Positions 1-9,744 are shown, counted from the first letter of the stretch. The stretch is 64,000 bases of DNA from Paludibacteraceae bacterium (GCA_024693065.1 JAILLP010000016.1:62001-126000); one strand, 5' to 3'. Program-made: numbers and translations. The notes: generated by a model not told the origin, from the sequence alone.

Positions 1-371
1 ACGAACCATGCGTTGCTTCTCAGGTATCCTAAGGCTACTTCAATTATTTCTCCGATGAAGGGAAGGAATCCTAGGATTCCCAGTATGGCTCCCTTATTTC
101 TAAGCCTTACACTCCATATCTTCACCTTTTCCTCCTTAATGCCTAATCGTTTTTCGAGTAGATCCATTCTTCCTAGTTTGCCCAGCCAATAGCATGTCAT
201 GCCGCCTAACGTGTTTCCTGCGGTGGCAGAAATAAGGCATAGCGTAGGGTTAGCCCCTGCCAGCAATAGTCCGGACAAAAGGATTTCGGAACTGAACGGC
301 AAGATGGAACCTGCTAGAAACGCACCGATGAATAATCCCCAATAACCATAGTTGGCAAGAAATTCAATCAT
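1..371 (-). CDS. YqaA/DedA-like inner-membrane protein (partial, C-terminus outside window)
   Basis: The reading frame starts at the ATG at 371 and runs off the left edge after about 123 codons. The visible protein begins MIEFLANYGYWGLFIGAF and has hydrophobic stretches at about residues 8-22 and 28-55. It carries the pattern G-AFLAGSILPFSSE, which is typical of small DedA-superfamily (YqaA-type, SNARE-associated) membrane proteins. Members of the wider family are linked to membrane homeostasis and lipid or undecaprenyl-phosphate transport, but the YqaA branch has no firm biochemical role. It starts 3 bases after the stop of the membrane protein at 375-1418, so it is very likely the last visible gene of the glnS-purD transcription unit. 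Confidence 0.75.
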   Translation of the reverse strand, partial: MIEFLANYGYWGLFIGAFLAGSILPFSSEILLSGLLLAGANPTLCLISATAGNTLGGMTCYWLGKLGRMDLLEKRLGIKEEKVKIWSVRLRNKGAILGILGFLPFIGEIIEVALGYLRSNAWF

Positions 372-374
372 GGT

Positions 375-1418
375 TTATATCAGGTTGGGTTGGACGAAGT
401 ATAGGATTGAACTCACGAGGAATATGGCTAGTAATATTTTAGAGAGTATTGACCACTCCAGCGTGAAGTATTGCCCTATGATGAATGCGCAGAAAAAAAG
501 GCATGTGGGCAGGAACAATTGTGCGTTGCCCATGTCCATGAACATGATGACCAGCGTTGTGAAGAAACATCTTGTGAGGAACACTACTTCTTCCCTGCTT
601 CGGATGTTCTGATGTGAACGTGTGCGCATGAAGTGTAACAGGGAGATGATAAGGAGAACTCCAATGATGCCGAAATATGTTTTGCCTTCGGTATCATGTG
701 CCAAAGATAAGGCGCTATGCAGATTTATCCATGTGCTCCAATATTCTGTCCATTCAGTGAGGTGGTTGCGGTAGGCCGACACGAGGATGCAGTAGAAAAA
801 TGGCAGGATAACTCCTGTCAAAAAGGCGAATACAATCTTCACATTCAGTGAATTGCACCTATACAGCAGGATGAAGAATGGGATCGCCAAAATCAGGGAT
901 TGCATCGCAAAGAGGGCGGATATGGAAAGGATGAGGCCCGCATCGAATGCCCTGATGATGAACTTGTCGGAGCTGCCTTCCACCAAACGGAATGTGGTGT
1001 TCACGAAGAGTACGACGCAGAAGACGATGATCCATGAGGTGGAGAAGCAATGAGGTCGCATCAGCAGTGATGTGATGACCGCGAAGATGAATGCGGGTAG
1101 GATTGTTCTCACATTGATGAACGAGAAGGTCTCGTTCAGCCATATCATCGAGTAGGCGGTGATAATGAGGCATGCCAAGGCGATGAGTCGGCTGATCCAC
1201 CCATTAAACGGAAGGTATTGGTTCCATAGGGAGGCGAGGGGAGAATCTCCTAGTACGATGGACTCCTCACTCACCACCATGCTTGGGAAAAACACTTCGT
1301 GCCACAGTACCAGCACAACGATAAGCGATATCAAGATGGTTGATACGTTAGGTAATATGTTGTCTTTGTACTGTAGGTATTGCATCTCAGATCGTTTTAA
1401 GGTGGGGTCTAAAATCAT
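375..1418 (-). CDS. multi-pass membrane protein of unknown function (DUF6427-like?)
   Basis: This is a 347-residue protein with about nine to ten hydrophobic segments from residue 25 to the C-terminus and no recognisable catalytic motif. Proteins of this size and character sit beside purD in other Bacteroidota, where they are called DUF6427; assignment here is by resemblance and context only. The annotated ATG at 1418 falls inside a perfect 10-bp hairpin (1404-1427). An in-frame ATG at 1385, residue 12, lies just before the first hydrophobic segment and may be the real start. It lies 49 bases after purD and 3 bases before the YqaA-like gene, so cotranscription is likely. Confidence 0.6.
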   Translation of the reverse strand: MILDPTLKRSEMQYLQYKDNILPNVSTILISLIVVLVLWHEVFFPSMVVSEESIVLGDSPLASLWNQYLPFNGWISRLIALACLIITAYSMIWLNETFSFINVRTILPAFIFAVITSLLMRPHCFSTSWIIVFCVVLFVNTTFRLVEGSSDKFIIRAFDAGLILSISALFAMQSLILAIPFFILLYRCNSLNVKIVFAFLTGVILPFFYCILVSAYRNHLTEWTEYWSTWINLHSALSLAHDTEGKTYFGIIGVLLIISLLHFMRTRSHQNIRSREEVVFLTRCFFTTLVIMFMDMGNAQLFLPTCLFFCAFIIGQYFTLEWSILSKILLAIFLVSSILYFVQPNLI

Positions 1419-1427
1419 TTAGACCCC
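1404..1427. promoter_or_regulatory. perfect 10-bp hairpin over the start of the post-purD membrane gene
   Basis: The arms GGGGTCTAAA (1404-1413) and TTTAGACCCC (1418-1427) are exact inverted repeats with a 4-base loop. On the plus strand the hairpin is followed by a T-rich tract (1428-1436) and looks like an intrinsic terminator, yet every gene here is on the minus strand. In the minus-strand transcript the hairpin covers the annotated start codon of the 375-1418 gene. It may act as a translational or processing element between purD and that gene, or show that the true start is at 1385. Confidence 0.5.
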
Positions 1428-1467
1428 TTGTTTTTTATCTGTTTGGTTAAGTGGTGACCTTGTGGAA

Positions 1468-2739
1468 TCACCTTAGATCCTTTCCGATGTCGGAGCGGAA
1501 ATACTTCTTGTCGAATTGGATCTTCTGAGCGTTCTTGAAAGATACGGACAATGCCTCCTCCTTGTCTTTCCCGTAGGAACTGACGGAGATGACGCGTCCT
1601 CCACTTGTGATCAATTGCCCATCTTGTACCTTTGTGCCGGCATGGAATACAATGCTATCCTTCACATTCTCGATCCCTGTGATTATTTTTCCCTTCTCGT
1701 AGGCTTCAGGGTAACCGCCAGAGACAAGCATTACGGTGACAGCTGCACGCTCGTCCTCTACCAATGTTTTGGAAGCCAATGTGCCTGTTGCCACACCTTC
1801 GAAAAGATCAACAAGGTCGGATTTGATACGAAGCATAACAGCTTCTGTCTCTGGATCGCCCATTCGTACATTGTACTCGATGACCATCGGCTCGTTCTTC
1901 ACGTTTATTAAGCCTAAGAAAATGAATCCTTTATAGGTTATCTTTTCTTTCTTTAGACCTTCTATAGTTGGGATGACGATACGTTTCTCCACCTTTTCCA
2001 TGAATTGTTTGTCTGCGAATGGGACAGGGGAAACAGCACCCATTCCACCCGTGTTCAGACCAGTGTCACCCTCTCCGATTCGTTTGTAGTCCTTAGCGAC
2101 AGGGAGGATTTTATAGTCGTTTCCGTCCGTCAATACGAAGACGGAGCACTCGATGCCAGATAGGAACTCCTCGATGACGACGGTGTTGCTGGCAGCGCCG
2201 AACTTTCCGTCCAACATATTGCGCAGTTCTTTTTTCGCTTCTTCCAGGTCAGGGATAATCAAAACGCCCTTTCCCGCAGCCAAGCCGTCTGCTTTCAGTA
2301 CGTACGGAGCTTCCAATTGTTCGAGGAATTTGCACCCTTCGTTTAATGTGTCGGATGTGAAGCTCTTATATCGTGCGGTGGGGATGTTGTGGCGCATCAT
2401 GAATCCTTTGGCGAAGTCCTTGCTTCCTTCTAGTTGGGCGCCCTCTTTGGATGGTCCAATGACAGGGATGGCCTTCAGCGCAGGGTCGTCGGCGAAGAAG
2501 TCGTAGACACCATTTACCAATGGGTCTTCAGGTCCGACCACCACCATGTTGACGTTGTGGCTCACAACGAATTGCTTCAGTGCGGGGAAGTCATTGGCGG
2601 AAATGTTCACGTTTTCGCCAACGTTGAGTGTACCTCCGTTTCCTGGAGCAATGTACAGTTTCTCCACTTTTGGACTTTGGGAAATTTTCCATGCCAGGGC
2701 GTGTTCCCTTCCGCCCGAACCTAACAATAGTATATTCAT
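1468..2739 (-). CDS. purD: phosphoribosylamine-glycine ligase (GAR synthetase)
   Basis: This 423-residue protein matches the usual PurD length. It catalyses the second step of de novo purine synthesis, ATP-dependent joining of glycine to 5-phosphoribosylamine, in the cytoplasm. The N-terminus [17 protein letters not shown] is the family signature. ATP-grasp elements follow: [12 protein letters not shown] near residue 150, [10 protein letters not shown] near 200, and [11 protein letters not shown] near 290, which supplies metal-binding residues. The start codon overlaps the stop of the upstream deacetylase by 4 bases, so the two are translationally coupled. The other purine gene in the window, purH, is 60 kb away. 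Confidence 0.97.
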   Translation of the reverse strand: MNILLLGSGGREHALAWKISQSPKVEKLYIAPGNGGTLNVGENVNISANDFPALKQFVVSHNVNMVVVGPEDPLVNGVYDFFADDPALKAIPVIGPSKEGAQLEGSKDFAKGFMMRHNIPTARYKSFTSDTLNEGCKFLEQLEAPYVLKADGLAAGKGVLIIPDLEEAKKELRNMLDGKFGAASNTVVIEEFLSGIECSVFVLTDGNDYKILPVAKDYKRIGEGDTGLNTGGMGAVSPVPFADKQFMEKVEKRIVIPTIEGLKKEKITYKGFIFLGLINVKNEPMVIEYNVRMGDPETEAVMLRIKSDLVDLFEGVATGTLASKTLVEDERAAVTVMLVSGGYPEAYEKGKIITGIENVKDSIVFHAGTKVQDGQLITSGGRVISVSSYGKDKEEALSVSFKNAQKIQFDKKYFRSDIGKDLR

Positions 2740-3371
2740 ATCTCTTTCTTAATAGTTTCTTGACTTAACACCTCGAACTTATAACCTTCCGCTGAAAGGA
2801 AGTCGATGGCTTTGGGTAATGCGTAGCGAATATTTTTTTCCGCTTTCAGGGAGTCGTGGAATACGATGATCGAGCCATCTCTCGTGTATTTCTTTACGAT
2901 TCCTAAAACTTCCTCACCGTTCAATTTGCGGTTGTAATCGCGGGTCACGACATCCCAGAATACAATTTTGAATTTGCGTCGGAGTGTCATAAATTGGATA
3001 TATCTTAATATTCCATGAGGCGGCCTAAAAAGGGGACTCTTTATGAGCTCGTCTGCCTTTTCCACATTCCTGATGTAATCCTTTGAGGATGTGTAAAGTC
3101 CCTGTAAGTGGTTGAACGTGTGGTTCCCCACCTGGTGCCCTTCATCCAATATCCTTTGGAATACCTCAGGATGCTTTCTCACGTTGTCGCCCACGCAGAA
3201 AAAAGTGGCTTTTATTCCCTTCTCACGTAGGAAGTCCAATACGAAGGTAGTCACTTCTGGTATCGGACCATCATCGAAGGTTAGGAAAACCGTTTTTTCT
3301 TTTCGAGGCAGTCGCCAAACTGTGCCAGGAAAAATTTTCCTGTACACAGTCGGCAATTGTTCTATAAGCAT
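2736..3371 (-). CDS. polysaccharide deacetylase (NodB domain, CE4)
   Basis: A compact 211-residue CE4/NodB protein that occupies almost the whole chain. Family members remove N-acetyl groups from peptidoglycan, chitin-like or envelope polysaccharides using a bound metal. The catalytic motifs are intact: TFDDGP (D33, D34), the metal-binding pair H84 and H88 in NHTFNH, RPPHG at 116-120, and the late histidine H172 in FHDS. There is no obvious signal peptide, only a short amphipathic N-terminus, so location is uncertain. It sits 3 bases after the GT117 gene and overlaps purD by 4 bases. Linkage to a membrane glycosyltransferase suggests envelope glycan modification; the true substrate is not visible. 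Confidence 0.9.
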   Translation of the reverse strand: MLIEQLPTVYRKIFPGTVWRLPRKEKTVFLTFDDGPIPEVTTFVLDFLREKGIKATFFCVGDNVRKHPEVFQRILDEGHQVGNHTFNHLQGLYTSSKDYIRNVEKADELIKSPLFRPPHGILRYIQFMTLRRKFKIVFWDVVTRDYNRKLNGEEVLGIVKKYTRDGSIIVFHDSLKAEKNIRYALPKAIDFLSAEGYKFEVLSQETIKKEI

Positions 3372-3374
3372 TTT

Positions 3375-6300
3375 TTACTTATTCAATGTTTTGTATAACT
3401 CGTAATATTGGGAAACCATTTTGGCGTCTGCCTCCGCCTCAGGATCCTTTTCTGATTCCTCGATGAGAGCGATTTCGTGGAAGATGGAGAATTGCTCGTT
3501 GAACAAGTCGACCACTGAGAAGTTCGTCTGATGTCTCTTCGGCAATCCTTCGATCCATGCCAAGTGTTGGAGTGAGGATTCTTTTAACGCTTGAAGTATC
3601 GGTTTCGCTTTCTCGTACTGCTTCAGTTCGGTGTACTGCTTTGCCATCATAAATGATGATGTGCCGTAAGGAACTTGTGGTGAAGGCAATACTTTTTGGG
3701 CGAAGTCTAGTACTTCGATGGCACGTTTCTCACGTTCGTCCGCAAATTGCTTAGCCGCTATTGTGTCTATTTGCCTTGCATAATTTGAGATGGCTTCTCC
3801 CAATTCGCCGTTGCTCATAGACTCGCTCTTCTCTCCCAATATCTCTATCGCGGTGGTGCGGGCATGGGCAATCAGAGTGGAATCAGAATAGTTGGATTTA
3901 TTCGTGAGGCGACTGTTGTCGTAGTAAGCGGATGTATATTGCCTAAATGCCGACATATAACGGCTATCGCCGCTCATCAATGCCCAACGAAGCAATTCGC
4001 AGTAGTCACGTTTCATTCTTGCTTGCTTAGCTTCCAACAACAAGGCGTCTACCAGACGGAGGAACATATACCTATGCGTTTGTACCATGCGTAAGTTGTT
4101 CTCCTCCAAGTAAATGTTCGGATTTTCCGCAATACCACCCCATTTGAATTTATGCAGCATGTTGTCGTACATTTTGTCTGTATTCACACGCTCGTTAGCC
4201 AAGAATGGATCTTTCTTGATAGGAACGATACGATAAGCCATACCTTCCAATTGGAGGTAATCGTTTATGCCTGTGAAGCTTTCTTTTCCGACGGTTGTCG
4301 CAAAATACATCGGACGTTCCCAGTGGTTGGATGCGAGAAGGTCGAGAATGAATATCTCTTGCTTGCCCAAGAATCTTTTCCCTCCGAATCCGATGTTCAT
4401 TCTGGAAACGATCTTGTCTTTGTCTTTGGCGTCCACTGTCCCGGATTTAATCACCTCGTCAGGATTGATGTCCAGATATACGTTCTTGGCTGGATAGAAC
4501 CACAGCTTTTCTTTCGCGTCTCCGAATATCCTTCTTTTGAGGTTCGCATCATTTTCCACCATGATGTTGTTGGCCGTCTCAAGACTGATAGGGCGTCCAT
4601 CGACAATATCCACAACGTAGGCATAGTCCATTCTTCCGTTCATGTAATGTTGAGGCTTAAATGATATCGGAAGAGCCTTGGATTGGTAAGCGTCACGTCT
4701 CATTTGGTCTACGTACCATCCCATTTGCAGGTAACTCAGGTTTGCGACACGCTGATCGGTGCCGACTCCCTCCACCTCTTGGTTGTACCACAATGGGAAG
4801 GTATCGTTATCTCCGTTAGTGAAGATGACGCCGTTAGGATCCATGGTCAGCAAGTAGTTCTGTCCGAAATCGCGGCATGTGTATCGGCCTGAGCGGTCGT
4901 GGTCATCCCAGTTCTGGGATGCGAGAAGCACAGGTCCCGCCAATAATCCGATTACGGTTGCGATAGGTGCGCCGATCATTGGGGAAATGAATTTCTTGAA
5001 CAGATCCACTAATGCAGGGACTGCCAATCCGATCCAGATACAGAACGCATAGAACGAACCTGCGTAAGCGTAGTCACGTTCCCTCGGTTGCAAAGGTGTT
5101 TGGTTCAGATATAACACGATGGCCAAACCTGTCATAAAGAACAATGTGAAGGTAACCACGAAGTTCTGTATTCCCAGATTCGGGTTTTTCTTGGTCTTTT
5201 TGCTGATTTGATAGTAAATACCCAAGATACCCAACAACAAAGGAAGGAAGTAATAGGTGTTTCGTCCCTTATTGTTCGCCAGATCGTCAGGCAAGTTCGT
5301 TTGGTCTCCTAAGAACAGGGAATCAATAAAACTGATACCGCTGATCCAGTTTCCGTTGACGATTCCACCATCGGTTGATTGCACATCGTTTTGCCTACCT
5401 ACGAAGTTCCACATGAAATATCGGAAGTACATGAATTTGACTTGATAGTTGAAGAAGAAGCTTAGGTTCTCTCCGAAGGTAGGAACCATTTTCGTCTTCT
5501 TTTGGCCATCTTTGCCAATATAGGTTGCTTTTCTTCCTTTGATGTTTCCCCATGCTTTGTACCCTGCGATATGGTGGGACTGAGTGCTGTACATACGTGG
5601 GAATAACATACAGAGCTGATGCTTGTATTTTTTCTTTGTGTCGTATGCTTCGTACTCATCCGATTCGTTCGGGCTCGTCTTTACTTTCTTCGCATAGAGA
5701 GTCTCCCCCTCGGTGTAGTTTGGTGTGCCATCGCTTTTGTACTCGTATTCGGAAGCGTAGCTTTCTCCATAGAGCAGAGGTGTGTCACCATACTGTTCAC
5801 GGTTCAAATAACTCTTCAGGGCGAATACGTCATCCGGCGAGTTTTGATCCATTGGCGTGTTGGCGGCGGAACGGATGATGATTGCGGCATAAGAGGCGTA
5901 TCCGAGAAGGATCACCGTGCAGCACACTAAGATTGTATTGAGGATGGAGTTGTTGTAGTATTTCTTCCCCAAATACAAGAATGCGGCGATTCCGCCTGTC
6001 AAAAGTAAGCCAAGGAACGTGTTGACACGTCCGCCCAAGAATGGGATTCCGAGCAGAAGGATTGAAAGCACGAACGCGGCAATCTTACGGGTTTCCCCGC
6101 TATTATTTTGTTGCTTGGAATTTTTGGGGGTGGTGGATTGAACGTTACCGTTATCCATCGTCTCCCATATTCCCCATACCAAGCAACCAACCAACAAGAT
6201 GGCGTAGATGATCGTTCCTGTGTTGAAGCCGAATCCGAGTGTGTTGACGAAGAACAACTCGAACCAACCTGCTACCTCAACGAATCCTGGAATAATGCCA

Positions 6301-7004
6301 TAAAGCACCATAACGAGGATTGCCACGGAGACGCCCAAGGCTTTGAATGACCCCTTGATCGTCGCATCGTATTTCTTGAAGTAGTAGACCAAAACCAGGG
6401 CTGGGATGGTCAGCAAGTTCAATAGGTGAACACCGATTGAGAGTCCCATCAGGTAAGCGATGAGTACCAACCACCGGTTGGCGTACGGTTGGTCCGCCAC
6501 TTCCTCCCACTTGAAGATGGCCCAGAAAACCACCGCTGTGAAGAGGGATGAATAGGCATATACCTCGCCCTCCACGGCTGAGAACCAGAATGTGTCGGTG
6601 AAAGTGTAGGCAAGTGCGCCCACGGCTCCTGCTCCCAATATCGTGATCATTTGATCGAGAGACATCTCCTTGGAATCGTCAGAACCCATAACTAACTTGC
6701 GTGTCAAATGGGTGATGGTCCAGAAGAGGAACAAAATACAAAATGCGCTACACAAAGCCGAGAATGAGTTTACCATCATGGCTACGTGCGCAGGGTCTGA
6801 AGCGAAAAGGGTGAATAACCTTGCTGTCAGCATGAAGAAAGGTGCTCCCGGCGGGTGTCCAACCTCTAATTTATATGCTGTTGAGATAAACTCGCCACAG
6901 TCCCAGAAACTGGCTGTCGGCTCAATCGTCATCAAGTACGTTGCCGCTGCGATAGCGAATACTATCCATCCGACAATGTTGTTCAATAACTTGAATCGCT
7001 TCAT
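3375..7004 (-). CDS. GT117 (DUF2723) family membrane glycosyltransferase
   Basis: This 1209-residue protein belongs to the DUF2723 family, now listed as glycosyltransferase family 117 and distantly related to GT-C protein O-mannosyltransferases. About fourteen membrane segments lie before residue 725 and a long soluble region follows. The first extracytoplasmic loop holds EPTASFWDCGEF (residues 28-39), whose acidic D35 and E38 match the position of the catalytic acidic pair in GT-C enzymes. The C-terminal 450 residues are helical and repeat-like. In Bacteroidota such proteins are candidates for envelope or protein O-glycosylation. It follows glnS after 60 bases and precedes the deacetylase by 3 bases. 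Confidence 0.85.
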   Translation of the reverse strand: MKRFKLLNNIVGWIVFAIAAATYLMTIEPTASFWDCGEFISTAYKLEVGHPPGAPFFMLTARLFTLFASDPAHVAMMVNSFSALCSAFCILFLFWTITHLTRKLVMGSDDSKEMSLDQMITILGAGAVGALAYTFTDTFWFSAVEGEVYAYSSLFTAVVFWAIFKWEEVADQPYANRWLVLIAYLMGLSIGVHLLNLLTIPALVLVYYFKKYDATIKGSFKALGVSVAILVMVLYGIIPGFVEVAGWFELFFVNTLGFGFNTGTIIYAILLVGCLVWGIWETMDNGNVQSTTPKNSKQQNNSGETRKIAAFVLSILLLGIPFLGGRVNTFLGLLLTGGIAAFLYLGKKYYNNSILNTILVCCTVILLGYASYAAIIIRSAANTPMDQNSPDDVFALKSYLNREQYGDTPLLYGESYASEYEYKSDGTPNYTEGETLYAKKVKTSPNESDEYEAYDTKKKYKHQLCMLFPRMYSTQSHHIAGYKAWGNIKGRKATYIGKDGQKKTKMVPTFGENLSFFFNYQVKFMYFRYFMWNFVGRQNDVQSTDGGIVNGNWISGISFIDSLFLGDQTNLPDDLANNKGRNTYYFLPLLLGILGIYYQISKKTKKNPNLGIQNFVVTFTLFFMTGLAIVLYLNQTPLQPRERDYAYAGSFYAFCIWIGLAVPALVDLFKKFISPMIGAPIATVIGLLAGPVLLASQNWDDHDRSGRYTCRDFGQNYLLTMDPNGVIFTNGDNDTFPLWYNQEVEGVGTDQRVANLSYLQMGWYVDQMRRDAYQSKALPISFKPQHYMNGRMDYAYVVDIVDGRPISLETANNIMVENDANLKRRIFGDAKEKLWFYPAKNVYLDINPDEVIKSGTVDAKDKDKIVSRMNIGFGGKRFLGKQEIFILDLLASNHWERPMYFATTVGKESFTGINDYLQLEGMAYRIVPIKKDPFLANERVNTDKMYDNMLHKFKWGGIAENPNIYLEENNLRMVQTHRYMFLRLVDALLLEAKQARMKRDYCELLRWALMSGDSRYMSAFRQYTSAYYDNSRLTNKSNYSDSTLIAHARTTAIEILGEKSESMSNGELGEAISNYARQIDTIAAKQFADEREKRAIEVLDFAQKVLPSPQVPYGTSSFMMAKQYTELKQYEKAKPILQALKESSLQHLAWIEGLPKRHQTNFSVVDLFNEQFSIFHEIALIEESEKDPEAEADAKMVSQYYELYKTLNK

Positions 7005-7064
7005 TTTTATTACTATTAGTGTTTTTTTATTGTCTATTGTTAAAACGGGCAGTGCCGTGATTTA

Positions 7065-8756
7065 TTATTTCGCGATTTTTGCCCAACTATCTTTCAACGC
7101 CACTGTACGGTTGAAGACTAGCTTACCTGGCGTAGAATCGGGATCCACATTGAAGTAGCCGATTCTTTGGAATTGGAAGTGTTGGAGTGGCTGAACATCC
7201 TTCAACCATGGCTCCACAAATGAATGGGCGACGGTGAGTGAGTTCGGGTTCAACAATTCCCTGAAATCCTTGTCTTTTTCATCCCCAGGATTCTCCACAT
7301 TGAAGAGGCGGTCGTACAGACGAACCTCGGCTGGAACAGCGTGTTGCACGGAGACGAAGTGGATGGTTCCCTTCACCTTGCGGTCGCTACCCGGCAACCC
7401 GCTTCTCGTTTCAGGGTCGTACTCGGCGTAGACCTCTGTCACGTTGCCGTTCGCATCCTTCTTGCAGCCGGTGCATTTGATGATATAGGCGTTCTTTAGA
7501 CGAACCTCATTTCCTGGAGTCAGGCGGAAGTACTTCTTCGGAGCATCCTCCATGAAGTCATCCTGCTCGATGTATAACTCGCGGGAGAATGGTACCTCAT
7601 GTGTACCCATCGACTCATCCTCAGGGTTGTTGATAGCTTCCATCATCTCCACCTTACCTTCTGGGTAGTTGGTGAGAATCAGCTTAATCGGATGGATGAC
7701 CGCACTGGCACGCATGGCCGTCGCGTTCAACTCCTCGCGTATCGTGGCCTCCAACAAGGAGACATCGATGACACCGTCATATTTCGTATAACCGATCCTC
7801 TTCACGAACTCGCGGATGGAGGATGGCGTGTAACCACGACGACGCAGACCACAGATGGTCGGCATACGCGGATCGTCCCAACCACTAACGAGGCCTTCCT
7901 GAACAAGTTGCAACATCTTGCGCTTGCTCATCACGGTATAGGTGATGTTGAGTCTGTTGAACTCGCGCTGTTTCGGTCTATAGTCACTATCGGCGAATTG
8001 ATCGATGAACCAATCGTACAACGGACGATGCACCTCAAACTCCAGCGTACACAAGGAGTGGGTCACACCTTCGAAGTAGTCTGACTGCCCATGGGCGAAG
8101 TCATACATTGGGTATACCTTCCACTTGTTGCCTGTGCGGTGGTGAGGATGTGTCGTGATGATACGGTAGATAATTGGGTCGCGGAAGTGCATGTTCGGGT
8201 TGGCCATGTCGATCTTGGCGCGCAGAACCATTTTGCCGTCCTCGATTTTTCCTTCGGACATCTCCATGAAGAGACGCAGGTTCTCCTCTATCGGACGGTT
8301 GCGGTATGGGCTCTCCGTACCAGGGGTGGTCGGCGTTCCCTTCTGCTTTGCGATCTCTTCAGCGGTTTGCTCATCTACGTAGGCTTTACCTTCTTTGATG
8401 AAGCGCACTGCCAAATCCCAAAGCTGCTGAAAATAGTCGGATGCGTAGTAGACGTTCGCCCACTGGAAACCAAGCCATTGGATGTCTTCCTGGATGGAGT
8501 CCACGTATTCGACATCCTCCTTCACGGGGTTCGTGTCGTCGAATCGCAGGTTGCAGATTCCGTTGTATTTCTTTGCGATACCGAAATCCATGCAAATCGC
8601 TTTCGCATGACCAATATGTAGGTATCCATTAGGCTCTGGCGGAAAACGTGTCTGAATCCTTCCTCCGTTGCGTCCCTCTTTTAAATCTTCTTCCACGATT
8701 TCCTCAATGAAGTTCAAATTTTTCTTTTCTTCATTCTCCTGAATATTTTCAGCCAT
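7065..8756 (-). CDS. glnS: glutaminyl-tRNA synthetase
   Basis: A 563-residue class I synthetase charging tRNA-Gln. The HIGH motif is at residues 47-50 within EPNGYLHIGHAKA and the KMSKS equivalent is MSKRK at 276-280. The stretch THSLCTLEFEVHRPLYDW is characteristic of GlnRS rather than GluRS, and the C-terminal anticodon-binding barrels are complete. A short acidic, lysine-rich N-terminal extension (about 30 residues) precedes the catalytic core. It has its own promoter (8785-8816) giving a leader of only about 20 bases, and heads the long minus-strand gene run. Confidence 0.97.
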   Translation of the reverse strand: MAENIQENEEKKNLNFIEEIVEEDLKEGRNGGRIQTRFPPEPNGYLHIGHAKAICMDFGIAKKYNGICNLRFDDTNPVKEDVEYVDSIQEDIQWLGFQWANVYYASDYFQQLWDLAVRFIKEGKAYVDEQTAEEIAKQKGTPTTPGTESPYRNRPIEENLRLFMEMSEGKIEDGKMVLRAKIDMANPNMHFRDPIIYRIITTHPHHRTGNKWKVYPMYDFAHGQSDYFEGVTHSLCTLEFEVHRPLYDWFIDQFADSDYRPKQREFNRLNITYTVMSKRKMLQLVQEGLVSGWDDPRMPTICGLRRRGYTPSSIREFVKRIGYTKYDGVIDVSLLEATIREELNATAMRASAVIHPIKLILTNYPEGKVEMMEAINNPEDESMGTHEVPFSRELYIEQDDFMEDAPKKYFRLTPGNEVRLKNAYIIKCTGCKKDANGNVTEVYAEYDPETRSGLPGSDRKVKGTIHFVSVQHAVPAEVRLYDRLFNVENPGDEKDKDFRELLNPNSLTVAHSFVEPWLKDVQPLQHFQFQRIGYFNVDPDSTPGKLVFNRTVALKDSWAKIAK

Positions 8757-8784
8757 TGAATTATTATTTAAGACGTTTTAGGCG

Positions 8785-8816
8785 CAAAGTTAACTCTTTC
8801 GTACGAAATATTCAAT
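8785..8816 (-). promoter_or_regulatory. Bacteroidota-type promoter for glnS
   Basis: Read on the minus strand, TAACTTTG (8792-8785) matches the -7 box TAnnTTTG, with ATTG (8816-8813) 20 bases upstream as the -33 box. Predicted initiation is near 8778, about 20 bases before the glnS start. The divergent gap 8757-9111 also holds an imperfect hairpin at 8973-9000 (GGAAACA/TGTTTCC arms) directly after another TATATTTG box at 8965-8972. I see no gene in that gap. Confidence 0.65.
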
Positions 8817-9111
8817 TTCAGACCGTTAATTAAGTGAAAGAAATCAAGTACAGAATGTAACCTAAATCCACTTAGCGGAACGAGACGATTCAAGTATATT
8901 CGCAATTAACTGTAAATAAGCGACATATGATAAATATACTATAGATAAAAGATGCCTTGACTTTTATATTTGGGAAACATATTAGGAAAATATTGTTTCC
9001 AAAAAGATTGCCTATTTCGAAATAATCTGTAATTTTATGGAAAGAGTACCACATGTATTTGGTGTGATGAGTATGAGGATGTGTATGTGTTTGTAATTTA
9101 ATATTTTGCGT

Positions 9112-9657
9112 ATGAGAAAATTTAGACTTCTTTTGATTCTTCTTACATGTTCGATATTTTCGTCATGGGCGGCCGCTCCTGATTTTGAGATTCCCACAGG
9201 AAAAGTTTATGCGAGTGCGGACGAGTGCAGGGTGGATAACGAGATGGTCGCTAAGACTGCCCGGTATTTTTTCACCACCAAGCTTCCTGAGGATGCGGTC
9301 TATGTAAAACAGGCTACTAGTTTTGTGATGTCATGGGTACAGGCGTCGGATGAGATATTGGTGGGGGTGTCTAACCAGACCGTCGGCTCCTTCTTCAGTT
9401 GCGAAGTTGACTTGTCCCTCATCTTATTGGGAGCCTATGTATGTGGCTGTACGCGTTATAATCGGGATGTCTTGACATCGAAGGAATATACTTTCGAGAT
9501 GCATTATTACGCATTGGAAGCCGCTTTGCGCTATTACGAGAAGAACAAGGATTACCTTAAAAGTTGTAAGAAGATAGATAAAATGCTGAAATCGTTGAAC
9601 AGAGGGAAGCTTCGTAAGGAACAGGAGCGTCTTTTTTCGGCTCCGTCGGCGGAGTAG
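9112..9657 (+). CDS. small secreted protein of unknown function
   Basis: About 181 residues. I chose the ATG at 9112 because it gives a clean signal peptide (MRKFRLLLILLTCSIFSSWA, cleavage near AAA); the upstream TTG adds only two residues. The mature part is mixed alpha/beta with a helical C-terminal third rich in lysine and tyrosine. I do not recognise a domain or catalytic motif. It contains four cysteines, including the pattern YVCGCTR. The gene is monocistronic and ends in a strong terminator. It is divergent from glnS and convergent with the CotH gene. Confidence 0.75.
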   Translation: MRKFRLLLILLTCSIFSSWAAAPDFEIPTGKVYASADECRVDNEMVAKTARYFFTTKLPEDAVYVKQATSFVMSWVQASDEILVGVSNQTVGSFFSCEVDLSLILLGAYVCGCTRYNRDVLTSKEYTFEMHYYALEAALRYYEKNKDYLKSCKKIDKMLKSLNRGKLRKEQERLFSAPSAE

Positions 9658-9681
9658 GGAAGTCGCGTAAGGATAAAAATG

Positions 9682-9725
9682 GGGAGAGCGGCGAAACGTG
9701 ATGTTTCCCGCTCTCCCTCTTTTTT
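9682..9725. terminator. strong hairpin terminator, works in both directions
   Basis: The arms GGGAGAGCGG (9682-9691) and CCGCTCTCCC (9708-9717) pair perfectly, with an inner GAAAC/GTTTC helix, followed on the plus strand by a T-run at 9720-9725. On the minus strand the same hairpin is followed by CCATTTTTAT. It therefore terminates the 9112-9657 gene and could also terminate minus-strand transcripts from the CotH or amt side. Confidence 0.85.
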
Positions 9726-9744
9726 CAGTGATGCTATAGGTAAA

